64,000 nucleotides of DNA from Candidatus Villigracilis affinis (GCA_016718275.1 JADKEA010000020.1:1-64000); one strand, 5' to 3'. Positions 25,225 through 34,098 are shown, numbered from the stretch's first letter. Made by a program: numbers and translations. The notes: a model not told the origin generated them from the sequence alone.

Positions 25225-26574
25225 ATGAACGCTGAGCAGGCCTGGCAATCAGTACTCGCACAACTTCAAATGGAAATGCCCCGCGCGTCCTTCGACACCT
25301 GGGTGCGTGATACACGTCCGATTGCCTATGACAACGGGGTTATTACCGTTGGCGTACGCAATGCCTATGCACGTGACTGGCTGGAAAGCCGCCTCGCGAG
25401 TAGTGTCAGCCGCTTATTGATCGGAATATTGAACTCGAATGTGGCTGTCGATTTTGTTGTTTCTCAGGCGGATGAGATCGATTCACACGCCGACGCCGAA
25501 TCTGTTCCTGCTTCGATCGAAATTACCTCCCCTGAACCAAAACCGCGTCATGTTACCCTCAATCCGCGTTATACCTTTGATACTTATGTTGTAGGTTCGG
25601 GCAATCGGCTTGCACATGCAGCTTGTCAGGCTGTGGCCGAGAAGCCCGCCCGTGCCTACAATCCGCTTTTCCTGTACGGGGGCGTGGGGCTTGGAAAAAC
25701 GCACTTATTGCATGCCACTGGCAATGCCTGCCATGCCAGCGGCTTGAATGTTCTATACGTCTCCTCTGAAGAATTCACGAATGACATGATCAATGCCATT
25801 CGTACCCATACCACCCAGGCCTTCCGCGACAAATACCGCTCTGCCGACGTATTGCTGGTCGATGATATTCAATTCATTGCCGGCAAGGAATCCACGCAGG
25901 AGGAATTCTTCCACACCTTCAATACCCTGCACGGACAGGACAAACAGATCATCGTTTCGTCTGATCGCCCTCCCAAGTCCCTGGTCACTTTGGAAGAACG
26001 CCTGCGCTCCCGCTTTGAGTGGGGGTTAAGCGCCGATATTCAAGCTCCCGATTTTGAGACCCGTCTCGCCATTTTGCGCTCCAAAGCCGAGCGCACGGGC
26101 CGTCAGATTTCAGATGAAATTCTGGAAAGCATCGCCAAACGGGTTCAATCCAATATTCGTGAACTTGAAGGCGCGCTAAATCGTATTATCGCCTTTGCTG
26201 ACCTGAGCGGCTCTGCTCTGACCCCAAACCTGGTCGAAGTTGCATTGTCTGATTTGCTGCCCTCGCGCGGCGATGTGGAACCGTCTCGTGTGGTGGACCT
26301 CGTGGCGCGCAAATACAATCTCACCGCCGATAAGCTTTTAGGCCGTGATCGCACGAAGGATGTGGCATTTTCACGTCAGGTGGCAATGTATTTATTGCGC
26401 GAGGAGGCCAATTTCTCCTTCCCGCAGATCGGAGAAGCCCTTGGCGGACGCGATCACTCCACCGTGATGTCTGCCATCAAGAAGATCGCTGACCAGATCA
26501 AGCATGACGACCGTTTACAGCGCGATATTGCCGCCCTCAAGCAACAGGTCCACGCTCCGCAAGCGGTTGCATAA
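25225..26574 (+). CDS. dnaA: Chromosomal replication initiator protein DnaA
   Basis: A 449-residue DnaA, which binds DnaA boxes and opens the origin. ATG 25225 follows AAGGAAAA; the upstream in-frame ATG at 25192 lacks such a site. Domain I is at about residues 5-75 (AWQSVLAQLQMEMPRASFDTW), then a short linker domain II, then the AAA+ domain: NPRYTFDTYVVGSGNRLAHA, Walker A LYGGVGLGKTHLLHA, Walker B VLLVDDIQFIAGKEST, and sensor regions SSDRPP and LRSRFEWGL. Domain IV carries the DnaA-box signature LGGRDHSTVMSAIKKI. The usual neighbours dnaN, recF and rpmH are absent; dnaA stands between a histidine kinase and a GT87-type gene. Confidence 0.98.
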   Translation: MNAEQAWQSVLAQLQMEMPRASFDTWVRDTRPIAYDNGVITVGVRNAYARDWLESRLASSVSRLLIGILNSNVAVDFVVSQADEIDSHADAESVPASIEITSPEPKPRHVTLNPRYTFDTYVVGSGNRLAHAACQAVAEKPARAYNPLFLYGGVGLGKTHLLHATGNACHASGLNVLYVSSEEFTNDMINAIRTHTTQAFRDKYRSADVLLVDDIQFIAGKESTQEEFFHTFNTLHGQDKQIIVSSDRPPKSLVTLEERLRSRFEWGLSADIQAPDFETRLAILRSKAERTGRQISDEILESIAKRVQSNIRELEGALNRIIAFADLSGSALTPNLVEVALSDLLPSRGDVEPSRVVDLVARKYNLTADKLLGRDRTKDVAFSRQVAMYLLREEANFSFPQIGEALGGRDHSTVMSAIKKIADQIKHDDRLQRDIAALKQQVHAPQAVA

Positions 26575-26594
26575 AACTGGAATTTTTAGAATCA

Positions 26595-26628
26595 AAAATC
26601 GACCTCATTTGCGAGGTCGATTTTTTTT
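26595..26628. terminator. Rho-independent terminator after dnaA
   Basis: AAAATCGACCTC and GAGGTCGATTTT pair around loop ATTTGC, followed by a T run. It lies between the dnaA stop and the stop of the convergent membrane glycosyltransferase gene; the reverse strand also has a T run, so it may work both ways. Confidence 0.9.
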
Positions 26629-26639
26629 ATAGACACATG

Positions 26640-27953
26640 TCAGACTAAACACCCGATCTGCGGAAATTGATGTTTGACCAGCACCAGCATGATAAACACC
26701 CCGCCTGCTGCGAGGAATAGGTAGGATTGCAGAATGTTCAGATAGGAATCCGCGACGAATTTTGTAAAAGGTATCACATTCGCCGCCAGTAAATAAGAAA
26801 TGACAAATGCGACCTTTGCCCAGAGGCTCCTGCCCAAGCTTTCTCCATACCAGAGGAATAGCCCCAAACAAACGAAAATGGGGAAGAGGATGCCATAATG
26901 ATGCTCCCACGCAATGGGAGAGGCTAGCGTGGCTGCCAGACCCATCAGAAGGAAGTCAGCGTGTCGCGCTTCAATTGACTGACTTTTTGTTTTGATCAAT
27001 CCGACCAGCAGGATGGCGATGGTCGTGATCTGGGTAAAGGCAAAGATCCAGGTGTTGTATGGCGGGAAGTAATATCCGCGCCATTTGGTGTTGTTGAAGA
27101 CCTCCGGGTAACGTATTCCGAAAATTCGCCCTGCCATCCCGTTGAAAGATTGGTTGGAATAGTAGGATTCGCCGTGCTGGGCGAGAAAACTCAAGCCGCG
27201 GAAATAATCCATGTACATACCCAGGCCGAAAACGCGGATTCCGAGGAGCAGCCCCACTGCGCCTGTGACGATCATGGCGATGACCAGTCGTTTGTTGCCG
27301 CGGAACAGGCCCCAAATGATGAATAATGCATATTGTGGTTTGATGGAGGCCATCATCCCGAGCAGAACGCCTGCAATGGTCTCATAGCCGGTGAAATAAC
27401 ATAGGATGGCCAGCGCGAAGAAGGCATTCAGCCACACTTGAATCTGTCCGAGGGTCCCAGCTTTGACGGCAGGATAGAAGGTGAAAAGCAAAAGCGTCAG
27501 CAAAATGCCAACGACGGTCTTTTCACCTGTGCTGAGCTGCGGGGCATCCAATTTTCTGTAGGAGTACATGGTCATGGCGATCACGCTTGCGACCATCAGA
27601 AACAGGAAAATGAATGTGGTTGCGGTTGAAAAAGCGAGCAGGTTAATCTGATTGTTTTCGATAAAGCGAGTAATTAACAGCGCTGTGGGTGGGTACTGGA
27701 ATTTAACCTTGCTGGTAAGGAGTAATTCCGAGTAGATCAGACTCTGTCCCTGAGATTCTTTCCAATGGTCAAAGGCCAGTTTCATCGGTCGCCAGGAATC
27801 GTCGCCAATTTCGCTTGTGAAGATCCAGATGGCGTGGTCCACTGCCATTTTGTTGTTCTTCAACTCGAAGTAATTGGTAATCCCCTGAATTGCGAAGGAA
27901 AAGAGCAGGTTAATGACGAAAAGGAGCAGGAGTTGTTTAAGGATTGGCTTCAT
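26640..27953 (-). CDS. GT87 / DUF2029-type membrane glycosyltransferase
   Basis: A 437-residue integral membrane protein with about ten hydrophobic helices. The first follows the start (LKQLLLLFVINLLFSFAI). The loop after it carries the substrate-site pattern of the polyprenol-phosphate-mannose family: ELLLTSKVKFQYPPTALL with the YPP motif. Later segments include AVKAGTLGQIQVWLNAF and MASIKPQYALFIIWG, also typical of GT87. It should move a sugar from a lipid-phosphate donor to an envelope acceptor on the outer face. It is convergent with dnaA and divergent from rpsB. Confidence 0.85.
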   Translation of the reverse strand: MKPILKQLLLLFVINLLFSFAIQGITNYFELKNNKMAVDHAIWIFTSEIGDDSWRPMKLAFDHWKESQGQSLIYSELLLTSKVKFQYPPTALLITRFIENNQINLLAFSTATTFIFLFLMVASVIAMTMYSYRKLDAPQLSTGEKTVVGILLTLLLFTFYPAVKAGTLGQIQVWLNAFFALAILCYFTGYETIAGVLLGMMASIKPQYALFIIWGLFRGNKRLVIAMIVTGAVGLLLGIRVFGLGMYMDYFRGLSFLAQHGESYYSNQSFNGMAGRIFGIRYPEVFNNTKWRGYYFPPYNTWIFAFTQITTIAILLVGLIKTKSQSIEARHADFLLMGLAATLASPIAWEHHYGILFPIFVCLGLFLWYGESLGRSLWAKVAFVISYLLAANVIPFTKFVADSYLNILQSYLFLAAGGVFIMLVLVKHQFPQIGCLV

Positions 27954-27993
27954 GTTTGTCCGTATTTTTTGGCCAAGTATAGCATTTTCCTAT

Positions 27994-28153
27994 GGTATAA
28001 TCCTGCCGCCTTGAAAAAGGCACATTCTGCTTGGGACGGGCAAAAGCGTCCCTGAGCGGGTCAGGCTGATAAGGCTGTATCCCCGCTAAACTCATTCTGT
28101 TCCGCGCCAGTTAAACTGCGCGCTGGTGAACAGCACAAGTTAAGGAGTAATAA
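27994..28153 (+). promoter_or_regulatory. rpsB promoter and structured leader
   Basis: An extended -10 (TGGTATAAT, 27993-28001) is present without a good -35. The leader that follows contains a six-pair hairpin GGGACG/CGTCCC (28033-28052) and a second possible stem, AGCGGG near 28055 with CCCGCT near 28083. Leaders of rpsB operons often carry autoregulatory S2 sites; whether this one does is not shown. Confidence 0.45.
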
Positions 28154-29062
28154 ATGGCTGTCATTTCCATGAAAGCCCTGCTTGAGAGCGGCGTCCACTT
28201 CGGACATCGCACCAACAAGTGGGACCCCCGTATGAAACCGTACATCTTCACAGAGCGTAACGGTATTCATATCATTGACCTGCAACAGACTGTCAAGTTG
28301 TTGAATCAGGGTTATAACGTCATCCGCGATACTGTTGCGAATGGTGGTACTGTGATGTTCGTTGGTACCAAACGTCAGGCGCAGGAAACTGTGGCTGAAG
28401 AAGCTGCCCGCTGCGGCATGCCCTACGTAACCGAACGCTGGATGGGCGGTATGCTCACCAACTGGAACACCATGTCCAAGCGTATTCAGGAACTGGAACG
28501 CCTTGAGAAGGTGCGCAATTCAGACGAGATCAATCGCCTGACCAAAAAGGAAGGCCTGTTGATCGAGCGCGATATCGTCCGCCTGTCAACTCGTTTGTCT
28601 GGCGCCCGCATTTTGAAGCGCCGCCCTGACCTGCTTTTCATCATCGATGTCGGTCGCGAAGAAGCTGCCGTTCGCGAAGCGAACCTGCTCAAGATCCCGA
28701 TCGTGGCTTTGGTCGATACCAACTGCAATCCCCAGAATGTTGATTATGTCATTCCTTCCAACGATGACGCCATCCGCGCCATCAAGTTGTTGGTTGCCAA
28801 AGTTGCTGATGCCGTGCTCGAAGGCAAGGCCATGCGCAAGGATGAAGATCCCGAACAGTCCGCTTCCGCTGATGCCCAGGCTGAAAGCAAGCCCAAGACC
28901 CGTGGTCCGCGCAAGCCTGTTGTTGATGTGGATACCGAAGAAGTGGGTGAAGACTCCCTGCTTGGCGCTTCCACACTCGCGAAGTTGAATGTCACCCGCA
29001 AGGCAGATGATGTCCCCGCGGCTGATGACGCCGCCCCTGCCACAGACGCTGCGGCTGGATAA
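28154..29062 (+). CDS. rpsB: 30S ribosomal protein S2
   Basis: A 302-residue S2 with an intact core: AVISMKALLESGVHFGHRT near the start, NKWDPRMKPYIFTERNGIHI, GTKRQAQETVAEEA, RWMGGMLTNWNT, LLFIIDVGREEAAVREA and VALVDTNCNPQNVDYVIPSN. It binds the small-subunit head-platform junction and is needed for S1 assembly. After about residue 232 there is a tail of some 70 residues rich in Ala, Asp, Glu and Pro (AQAESKPKTRGPRKP), longer than in most bacteria but common in this phylum. TAAGGAG precedes ATG 28154. It is followed by tsf, as usual. Confidence 0.99.
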   Translation: MAVISMKALLESGVHFGHRTNKWDPRMKPYIFTERNGIHIIDLQQTVKLLNQGYNVIRDTVANGGTVMFVGTKRQAQETVAEEAARCGMPYVTERWMGGMLTNWNTMSKRIQELERLEKVRNSDEINRLTKKEGLLIERDIVRLSTRLSGARILKRRPDLLFIIDVGREEAAVREANLLKIPIVALVDTNCNPQNVDYVIPSNDDAIRAIKLLVAKVADAVLEGKAMRKDEDPEQSASADAQAESKPKTRGPRKPVVDVDTEEVGEDSLLGASTLAKLNVTRKADDVPAADDAAPATDAAAG

Positions 29063-29098
29063 TCGAGATCAAACGAACACGAAAGTAAGGATAGTGAA

Positions 29099-29710
29099 AT
29101 GGAAATAACAACACAGATGATCAAGGACTTGCGCGCCGCGACCAGCGCTCCCATGCTGGACTGCCGCAAGGCCCTTCAGGAAGCAAACGGTGATTTTCAA
29201 AAGGCTGTGGATTGGCTGCGCGAAAAAGGCATGGCCACCGCTGCCAAGCGCTCTGACCGCGTCGCCTCAAATGGCATTGTGGAAATGTATTCCCACGGTG
29301 GCGGACGTGTGGGTGTAATGGTGGAAGTGAACTGCGAAACCGACTTTGTCGCCCGCGCTGAACAGTTCCGCAATCTCGCTCATGAGATCGCCCTGCAAAT
29401 TGCTGCAAGCGCCCCGAAGTATGTCACCGCTGACGAAATTCCTGCCGCCGAACTCGAACACGAATCCGAGATCGCCCGCGCCCGTGCCATCGAAGAAGGC
29501 AAGCCTGAGAAGATGCTTTCCAAGATCGTTGAAGGCCGCGTTGAGAAGTACAAGGATGAAGTTTGTCTTATGCGCCAGACCTACATCCGCGACGAATCTC
29601 TCACCATCGAAAAACTCGTTTTGCAGAATGTCGCCGCCATCGGCGAAAGTGTGATCGTGCGCCGGTTCCAGCGATGGGAACTGGGTGAAAGCGCGAATAG
29701 TAACGGTTAA
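29099..29710 (+). CDS. tsf: Elongation factor Ts
   Basis: A 203-residue EF-Ts of the short type, the guanine-exchange factor for EF-Tu. The N-terminal UBA-like region reads ITTQMIKDLRAATSAPMLDC then RKALQEANGDFQKAVDWLRE, and the core contains VEVNCETDFVARAEQFRNLA. It lacks the second core half found in longer proteobacterial forms, as do many Chloroflexota and Thermus proteins. AAGGA precedes ATG 29099. A terminator follows directly. Confidence 0.98.
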   Translation: MEITTQMIKDLRAATSAPMLDCRKALQEANGDFQKAVDWLREKGMATAAKRSDRVASNGIVEMYSHGGGRVGVMVEVNCETDFVARAEQFRNLAHEIALQIAASAPKYVTADEIPAAELEHESEIARARAIEEGKPEKMLSKIVEGRVEKYKDEVCLMRQTYIRDESLTIEKLVLQNVAAIGESVIVRRFQRWELGESANSNG

Positions 29711-29715
29711 TCTTT

Positions 29716-29744
29716 AAAAGCCAGCCTTCGGGTTGGCTTTTTTT
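29716..29744 (+). terminator. Rho-independent terminator after tsf
   Basis: AAAAGCCAGCC and GGTTGGCTTTT pair (one G-U) around a TTCG tetraloop and end in T7. Confidence 0.92.
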
Positions 29745-29783
29745 ATAGTTGGTCATAAAAGTTGTTTGTCATGCTGGGCCCGG

Positions 29784-29807
29784 TATTTCGACAAGCTCAC
29801 GATGACA
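29784..29807. repeat. REP-like element TTTCGACAAGCTCA
   Basis: The gap between tsf and pyrH holds TATTTCGACAAGCTCACGAT. Related words occur at 43441-43465 (CATTGAGCGCAGTCGAAATG) and 58193-58218 (CGTCCTGAGCGGAACGAGAA then TTTCGACAG). Confidence 0.5.
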
Positions 29808-29834
29808 TTTGAAAAATATATCTGGAGGCATAAA

Positions 29835-30551
29835 ATGGCTGAGTTGAAATATAAACGCGTCCTGCTCAAGTTGAGTGGGGAGGCCCTTGGCGGAAAATCT
29901 GGATTTGGAATTGATGTGGATGAGGCGGAATCGATTGCCAGCCGCATCAAAGAAGTCCGTGAAATGGGCGTGGATGTGGCAGTGGTGATCGGTGCTGGGA
30001 ATCTGTGGCGTGGCAAGCAGGGACTGGAACGCGGTATGGATCGCTCCACTGCCGATTACATGGGCATGCTTGCCACCGTAATGAATGCCATGGCCTTAAT
30101 GGATGCGCTGGAGCGTCAGAACGTTTTTACGCGGGTAATGTCTGCCATTGAAATGCGCGCCATTGCCGAGCCTTATATCCGCCGCCGTGCGGTGCGTCAC
30201 CTTGAAAAGGGGCGTGTGGTGGTTTTCGGCGCGGGAACGGGCAATCCGTTCTTCTCGACGGATACGGCCGCTGCCTTGCGTGCCACTGAAATAGACGCGG
30301 ATGTTGTTATCAAAGCCACGAAAGTGGATGGCGTTTACGATTCAGACCCGAAGAAGAATCTCGATGCGAAACGTTTCGACCAGTTGAGCTATATTGAAGT
30401 GCTCAACCGTCGCCTTGAGGTCATGGACAGCACTGCGATCACCCTGTGCATGGAAAATAACCTGCCCATTCTCGTGTTAAACCTGTGGGACCCGAAGGCT
30501 CTGCTTGGCGCATTGCGCGGTGAAGCGGTGGGGACTCTGGTTGGGCCGTAA
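29835..30551 (+). CDS. pyrH: UMP kinase
   Basis: A 238-residue UMP kinase of the amino-acid-kinase fold that makes UDP from UMP. Seen: YKRVLLKLSGEALGG, VVIGAGNLWRG, RSTADYMGMLATVMNAMAL, GRVVVFGAGTGNPFFSTDTA and VDGVYDSDPKK. ATG 29835 is preceded by TCTGGAGG; the in-frame upstream starts lie in the REP-like spacer and are rejected. It sits in the conserved order tsf-pyrH-frr, though a terminator separates it from tsf. Confidence 0.98.
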   Translation: MAELKYKRVLLKLSGEALGGKSGFGIDVDEAESIASRIKEVREMGVDVAVVIGAGNLWRGKQGLERGMDRSTADYMGMLATVMNAMALMDALERQNVFTRVMSAIEMRAIAEPYIRRRAVRHLEKGRVVVFGAGTGNPFFSTDTAAALRATEIDADVVIKATKVDGVYDSDPKKNLDAKRFDQLSYIEVLNRRLEVMDSTAITLCMENNLPILVLNLWDPKALLGALRGEAVGTLVGP

Positions 30552-30580
30552 TATTCCCGCTGAATTGACATGAGATTTTG

Positions 30581-30615
30581 CTTCCTCCTTCGCATGTATG
30601 GAAGGAGGAAGTTTT
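30581..30615 (+). terminator. Terminator after pyrH
   Basis: CTTCCTCCTTC and GAAGGAGGAAG form eleven pairs around a nine-base loop, followed by TTTTATAT. Confidence 0.85.
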
Positions 30616-30763
30616 ATATAAATGAGAGTCTCTCAAATTTTTACATTTGCTATCGCCTTTTGAACGCTCCCATAGCATAAATCCTTGTTTTAAGGTATCC
30701 TTGTACAGTAATTATTTTTACAGAGTGCCGCATAAATAACCAAAATGCGGTAGGAGGAAGATA

Positions 30764-31333
30764 GTGAGTACCGACGAAATTAAAGATCTGTTGAAAGATG
30801 CTGAAACCCGTATGACCGGCGCGATCCATTCCCTGACAGACGACCTCGCCGGAATTCGTACCGGACGTGCCAGCCCCGCGCTTGTGGAAAGACTCTCTGT
30901 GGAATATTACGGGACTCCCACGCATCTTATGCAGCTTGCATCGATCAGTGTGCCCGAACCACGTTCGATCATGATCAAACCGTTCGATGCGGCTTCGATC
31001 AAGGATATCGAGAGGGCGATCCGTGCTTCGAACCTGGGATTGAATCCCAATTCTGATGGAAAGGTCATCCACCTGAACCTGCCTCCGCTCGATGAAGAGC
31101 GCCGCCGTGACCTTGTTAAACAGATGAATCATCGTCTGGAAGAGGCGCGTGTAGCGGTTCGTAATATTCGTCGTGACCTGCACAATGACTTGCGTGATTA
31201 CGAGAAGGAAAAATTGATCACGGAAGATGATCTCAAACGCGGTGAAGAAGACCTGCAAAAACTGACCGATAAATTTGTCGAAGATATTTCCAGACACGGC
31301 TATAACAAAGAAAAAGAAATCATGGAAGTGTAG
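30764..31333 (+). CDS. frr: Ribosome recycling factor
   Basis: A 189-residue RRF that, with EF-G, splits ribosomes after termination. It starts with GTG 30764 behind TAGGAGG. Seen: IRTGRASPALVERLSVEYYG, PLMQLAS-like THLMQLASISVPEPRS, PFDAASIKDIERAI, NPNSDGKVIHLNLPPLDEER and the final helices (REEDLKKLTDK-like GEEDLQKLTDKFVEDI). Full family length. Confidence 0.98.
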   Translation: MSTDEIKDLLKDAETRMTGAIHSLTDDLAGIRTGRASPALVERLSVEYYGTPTHLMQLASISVPEPRSIMIKPFDAASIKDIERAIRASNLGLNPNSDGKVIHLNLPPLDEERRRDLVKQMNHRLEEARVAVRNIRRDLHNDLRDYEKEKLITEDDLKRGEEDLQKLTDKFVEDISRHGYNKEKEIMEV

Positions 31334-31379
31334 CATCATTTGAGATGCCGTTTTGGGCATCGAGAAGAGTGTTTCAAAC

Positions 31380-32126
31380 ATGGCTGATATCCCATCCGCG
31401 ATTCCCCTTGAAAAAATCCCCCAACACGTTGCCATGATCATGGATGGCAACGGGCGCTGGGCGATTCAGCGTGGCTTGCCGCGTCTGGCTGGTCACAAGG
31501 CAGGGACAGAGAATCTGCGCCGCGTCATTCGCGCGAGCGTGGAATTTGGTGTTAAGTACCTTACCATCTATGCATTTTCCACGGAGAATTGGGGCAGGCC
31601 GCCGGAAGAGGTGAAGGGGCTGATGTACATCCTTGAAGATGTCATCGACCGCGAGTTGAATGAATTGAACAAGGAAGGTGTTCAGTTGCGCCACATTGGG
31701 CGGCTGGAAAGGCTCGCGCCCTCCCTGCAGGAAAAAGTGCTGGATGCAATTGAAGCGACAAAGAATAATGACCGTCTCGTTTTGAATGTCGCCTTCAATT
31801 ATGGCGGCCGTGATGAGATCGTCCTTGCCATTCAAAAGATGATGAAGGACGGGATTGCTCCGGAGCAGGTGACGGATGAACTGGTCAGTCAGTATCTTTT
31901 CACTGCGGGCGTGCCTGACCCGGATTTGATCATCCGAACTTCGGGCGAACTGCGTATCAGCAACTTTATGATCTGGCAGGCGGCGTATGCCGAGTGGTAT
32001 ATCACCCCGACCTTCTGGCCCGATTTTGACAGGGAAGAATATTATCGCGCGTTGGAAGCCTTTGCCCATCGTGACAGGCGTTATGGAAAGGTATCCTCGG
32101 GGGAACTCCAGGAATCAAATGCGTAG
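31380..32126 (+). CDS. uppS: Undecaprenyl diphosphate synthase (cis-prenyltransferase)
   Basis: A 248-residue cis-prenyltransferase that extends farnesyl diphosphate to the C55 carrier used for peptidoglycan and other wall polymers. Motifs: VAMIMDGNGRWAIQRGLPR (catalytic Asp), GHKAGTENLRRVI, YLTIYAFSTENWGRP, LNVAFNYGGRDEI, and DPDLIIRTSGELRISNFMIW. ATG 31380 was chosen because the family begins just before the MDGNGRWA motif. Its end overlaps the cdsA start by eight bases. It probably consumes isoprenoids supplied by the mevalonate route seen at 14-23 kb. Confidence 0.98.
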   Translation: MADIPSAIPLEKIPQHVAMIMDGNGRWAIQRGLPRLAGHKAGTENLRRVIRASVEFGVKYLTIYAFSTENWGRPPEEVKGLMYILEDVIDRELNELNKEGVQLRHIGRLERLAPSLQEKVLDAIEATKNNDRLVLNVAFNYGGRDEIVLAIQKMMKDGIAPEQVTDELVSQYLFTAGVPDPDLIIRTSGELRISNFMIWQAAYAEWYITPTFWPDFDREEYYRALEAFAHRDRRYGKVSSGELQESNA

Positions 32127-32931
32127 AAGGCTGATCACTGCTCTTGGATTGGCGTTTATTGGATTGCCGGCTATCATTTTAGGCGGCATCTTTTATTACC
32201 TGTTGATGGGTACATTTTTGATCGGTGCGGCATGGGAATATGTGCACATGTTCCGTGCGGTAAAGTTTGAACCTCAGATACATATTACCGTGGGAGGCGT
32301 GGCGCTTGTAACTCTATCGCGCATGTTCCTTCCAGAGTTCGCAATGCCGGTCTTTGCCGCCACCATCCTCGTGGCCCTAACCTATCATCTTATCGCTTAC
32401 GAGCGCGGCCGTGAACAGGCCGCGCTTGATTTTTGTATAACCGTTGGGGGAGTGGTGTATATTGGCTGGGTTGGTTCCTACCTGTTTGACCTGCGCAATC
32501 TTCCTCAGGGCGGCTGGTGGTTCATGCTGGTCATGTTCTGCGTGTGGCTCGGAGATTCGGGTGCGTACTCCATCGGCAGGGCATATGGCAGGCACAAAAT
32601 GGCACCGCGTCTCAGCCCGAAGAAAAGTTGGGAAGGCTACATCGCCAGCGTATTTACGGGGTTGTTCGCAGGTGGATTTTATGTGTATGTGTATACGACG
32701 TTTGGAAGCCTGCACAGTGACATCACCATTTGGCAGGGCGCGGTCCTTGGTCTGCTCCTCGGGGCGCTGCCTACGCTGGGTGATCTTGGTGAAAGCATGT
32801 TCAAACGGCAATCCGGCTTGAAAGATTCGAGCGATGTGATTCCCGGTCATGGTGGTTTCTTCGACCGAGTGGATTCCTGGATCTGGGGAGCCGCAATCGG
32901 TTATTACTTCCTCATCTGGTTCATCATATAA
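32119..32931 (+). CDS. cdsA: Phosphatidate cytidylyltransferase
   Basis: A 270-residue membrane enzyme that makes CDP-diacylglycerol from phosphatidate and CTP. Start ATG 32119 (MRRRLITALGLAFIGLPA) overlaps uppS. Several hydrophobic helices are followed by the C-terminal signature region: GDSGAYSIGRAYGRHK, SPKKSWEGYIAS, and DLGESMFKRQSGLKDSSDVI then PGHGGFFDRVDS. In many bacteria dxr (MEP pathway) comes next; here glpX does, 13 bases downstream. Confidence 0.97.
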   Translation: MRRRLITALGLAFIGLPAIILGGIFYYLLMGTFLIGAAWEYVHMFRAVKFEPQIHITVGGVALVTLSRMFLPEFAMPVFAATILVALTYHLIAYERGREQAALDFCITVGGVVYIGWVGSYLFDLRNLPQGGWWFMLVMFCVWLGDSGAYSIGRAYGRHKMAPRLSPKKSWEGYIASVFTGLFAGGFYVYVYTTFGSLHSDITIWQGAVLGLLLGALPTLGDLGESMFKRQSGLKDSSDVIPGHGGFFDRVDSWIWGAAIGYYFLIWFII

Positions 32932-32944
32932 ATCTGGAGGCAAA

Positions 32945-33937
32945 ATGGAAGTTCGTGGCGCTACACCAACCCGTAATCTTGCGCTTGAGCTTGCGCGTGT
33001 CACCGAGGCGGCGGCGATGTTGGCAGGTCGCTATATGGGGCGAGGAGATAAAGAAGGCGCTGATCAGGCCGCGGTTAATGCGATGCGGCTCGTCCTCAGC
33101 ACCGTGGATATGAACGGGGTCATCGTCATCGGTGAAGGGGAGAAGGATAAGGCCCCGATGCTGTTCAATGGCGAGAAAGTAGGCAACGGTTCAGAACCTG
33201 ACGTGGATGTGGCTGTGGACCCAATTGACGGGACCCGCCCTTTGGCATTTGGCCGCTCGAATTCGCTTGCGATGGTGGCGCTTGCCCCGCGCGGAACGAT
33301 GTTCGACCCCGGGCCTTTTCTTTATATGAACAAACTTGCGGTCGGACCTGAAGCAAAGGGAAAGATCGATATCGAGAAACCTATTGTTGAAAATCTAAGA
33401 GCCATCGCGAAAGCCAAGGGCAAACAGATCGAAGATCTGACCACGATCATACTTGACCGCCCGCGTCACGATGACATGGTTGCGGAAATCCGCAAGGCTG
33501 GTGCGCGTATTCGCCAGATACCCGATGGGGATGTGGCCGCTGCGTTAATGACCTCATGGTCTGACTCAGGTGTGGACGTTTTGCTTGGCATCGGTGGTAC
33601 ACCCGAAGGTGTGATCACCGCCTGTGCATTGCGCGCGATGGGCGGCGAAATTCAAGGCAAGTTGTATGCCCGCGATGAAAGCGAATTGCGCCGCGGACGT
33701 GAAGCAGGCTACGATTTCGACAAGGTGTTGACGATGCATGATCTGGTCTCATCAGAAGATGTATTCTTTGCAACGACGGGCATCACCGACGGCGAATTGC
33801 TCAAAGGCGTTCGTTATTACGGCAATCACATCACCACTGATACTCTCGTGGTACGCGGCCTGACGGGTACCATCCGCCGCATCACTGCCACACATAGCAC
33901 GGATAAATTGGATAACTTGAGTTCGGTGCATTATTAA
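32945..33937 (+). CDS. glpX: Fructose-1,6-bisphosphatase, class II
   Basis: A 330-residue GlpX-type enzyme, lithium-sensitive phosphatase fold, for gluconeogenesis. ATG 32945 follows GGAGG. Metal and substrate motifs: IVIGEGEKDKAPML, VDVAVDPIDGTRPLAFGR (the DPxDGT metal site), GDVAAALMT, LGIGGTPEGVITA and ATGITDGELLKGV. It fits with the glycerol genes later in the window, since growth on glycerol needs gluconeogenesis, but linkage is by distance only. Confidence 0.97.
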   Translation: MEVRGATPTRNLALELARVTEAAAMLAGRYMGRGDKEGADQAAVNAMRLVLSTVDMNGVIVIGEGEKDKAPMLFNGEKVGNGSEPDVDVAVDPIDGTRPLAFGRSNSLAMVALAPRGTMFDPGPFLYMNKLAVGPEAKGKIDIEKPIVENLRAIAKAKGKQIEDLTTIILDRPRHDDMVAEIRKAGARIRQIPDGDVAAALMTSWSDSGVDVLLGIGGTPEGVITACALRAMGGEIQGKLYARDESELRRGREAGYDFDKVLTMHDLVSSEDVFFATTGITDGELLKGVRYYGNHITTDTLVVRGLTGTIRRITATHSTDKLDNLSSVHY

Positions 33938-33943
33938 TTTCAC

Positions 33944-33972
33944 TTGACATTCCTGGGCCTTGTCCGTATAAT
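33944..33972 (+). promoter_or_regulatory. tRNA-Asn promoter
   Basis: Exact consensus TTGACA and TATAAT with a 17-base spacer. Transcription would begin about five bases before the tRNA. Confidence 0.88.
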
Positions 33973-33983
33973 GTCGGTCGCTT

Positions 33984-34059
33984 TCCTGGCTAGCTCAATC
34001 GGCAGAGCGAGCGGCTGTTAACCGCTAGGTTCTAGGTTCAAGTCCTAGGCCAGGAGCCA
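33984..34059 (+). tRNA. tRNA-Asn (GTT)
   Basis: A full cloverleaf: acceptor TCCTGGC pairs with GCCAGGA; D-arm GCTCAATCGGCAGAGC; anticodon stem AGCGG/CCGCT with loop CTGTTAA, anticodon GTT; T-arm CTAGGTTCAAGTCCTAG; discriminator G and an encoded CCA at 34057-34059. Confidence 0.97.
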
Positions 34060-34061
34060 AT

Positions 34062-34090
34062 AAAGTCCCTCAATCAATGAGGGACTTTTA
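34062..34090 (+). terminator. Terminator after tRNA-Asn
   Basis: AAAGTCCCTCA and TGAGGGACTTT pair around ATCAA and end in a T-rich stretch. Confidence 0.92.
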
Positions 34091-34098
34091 CTTTAAAC

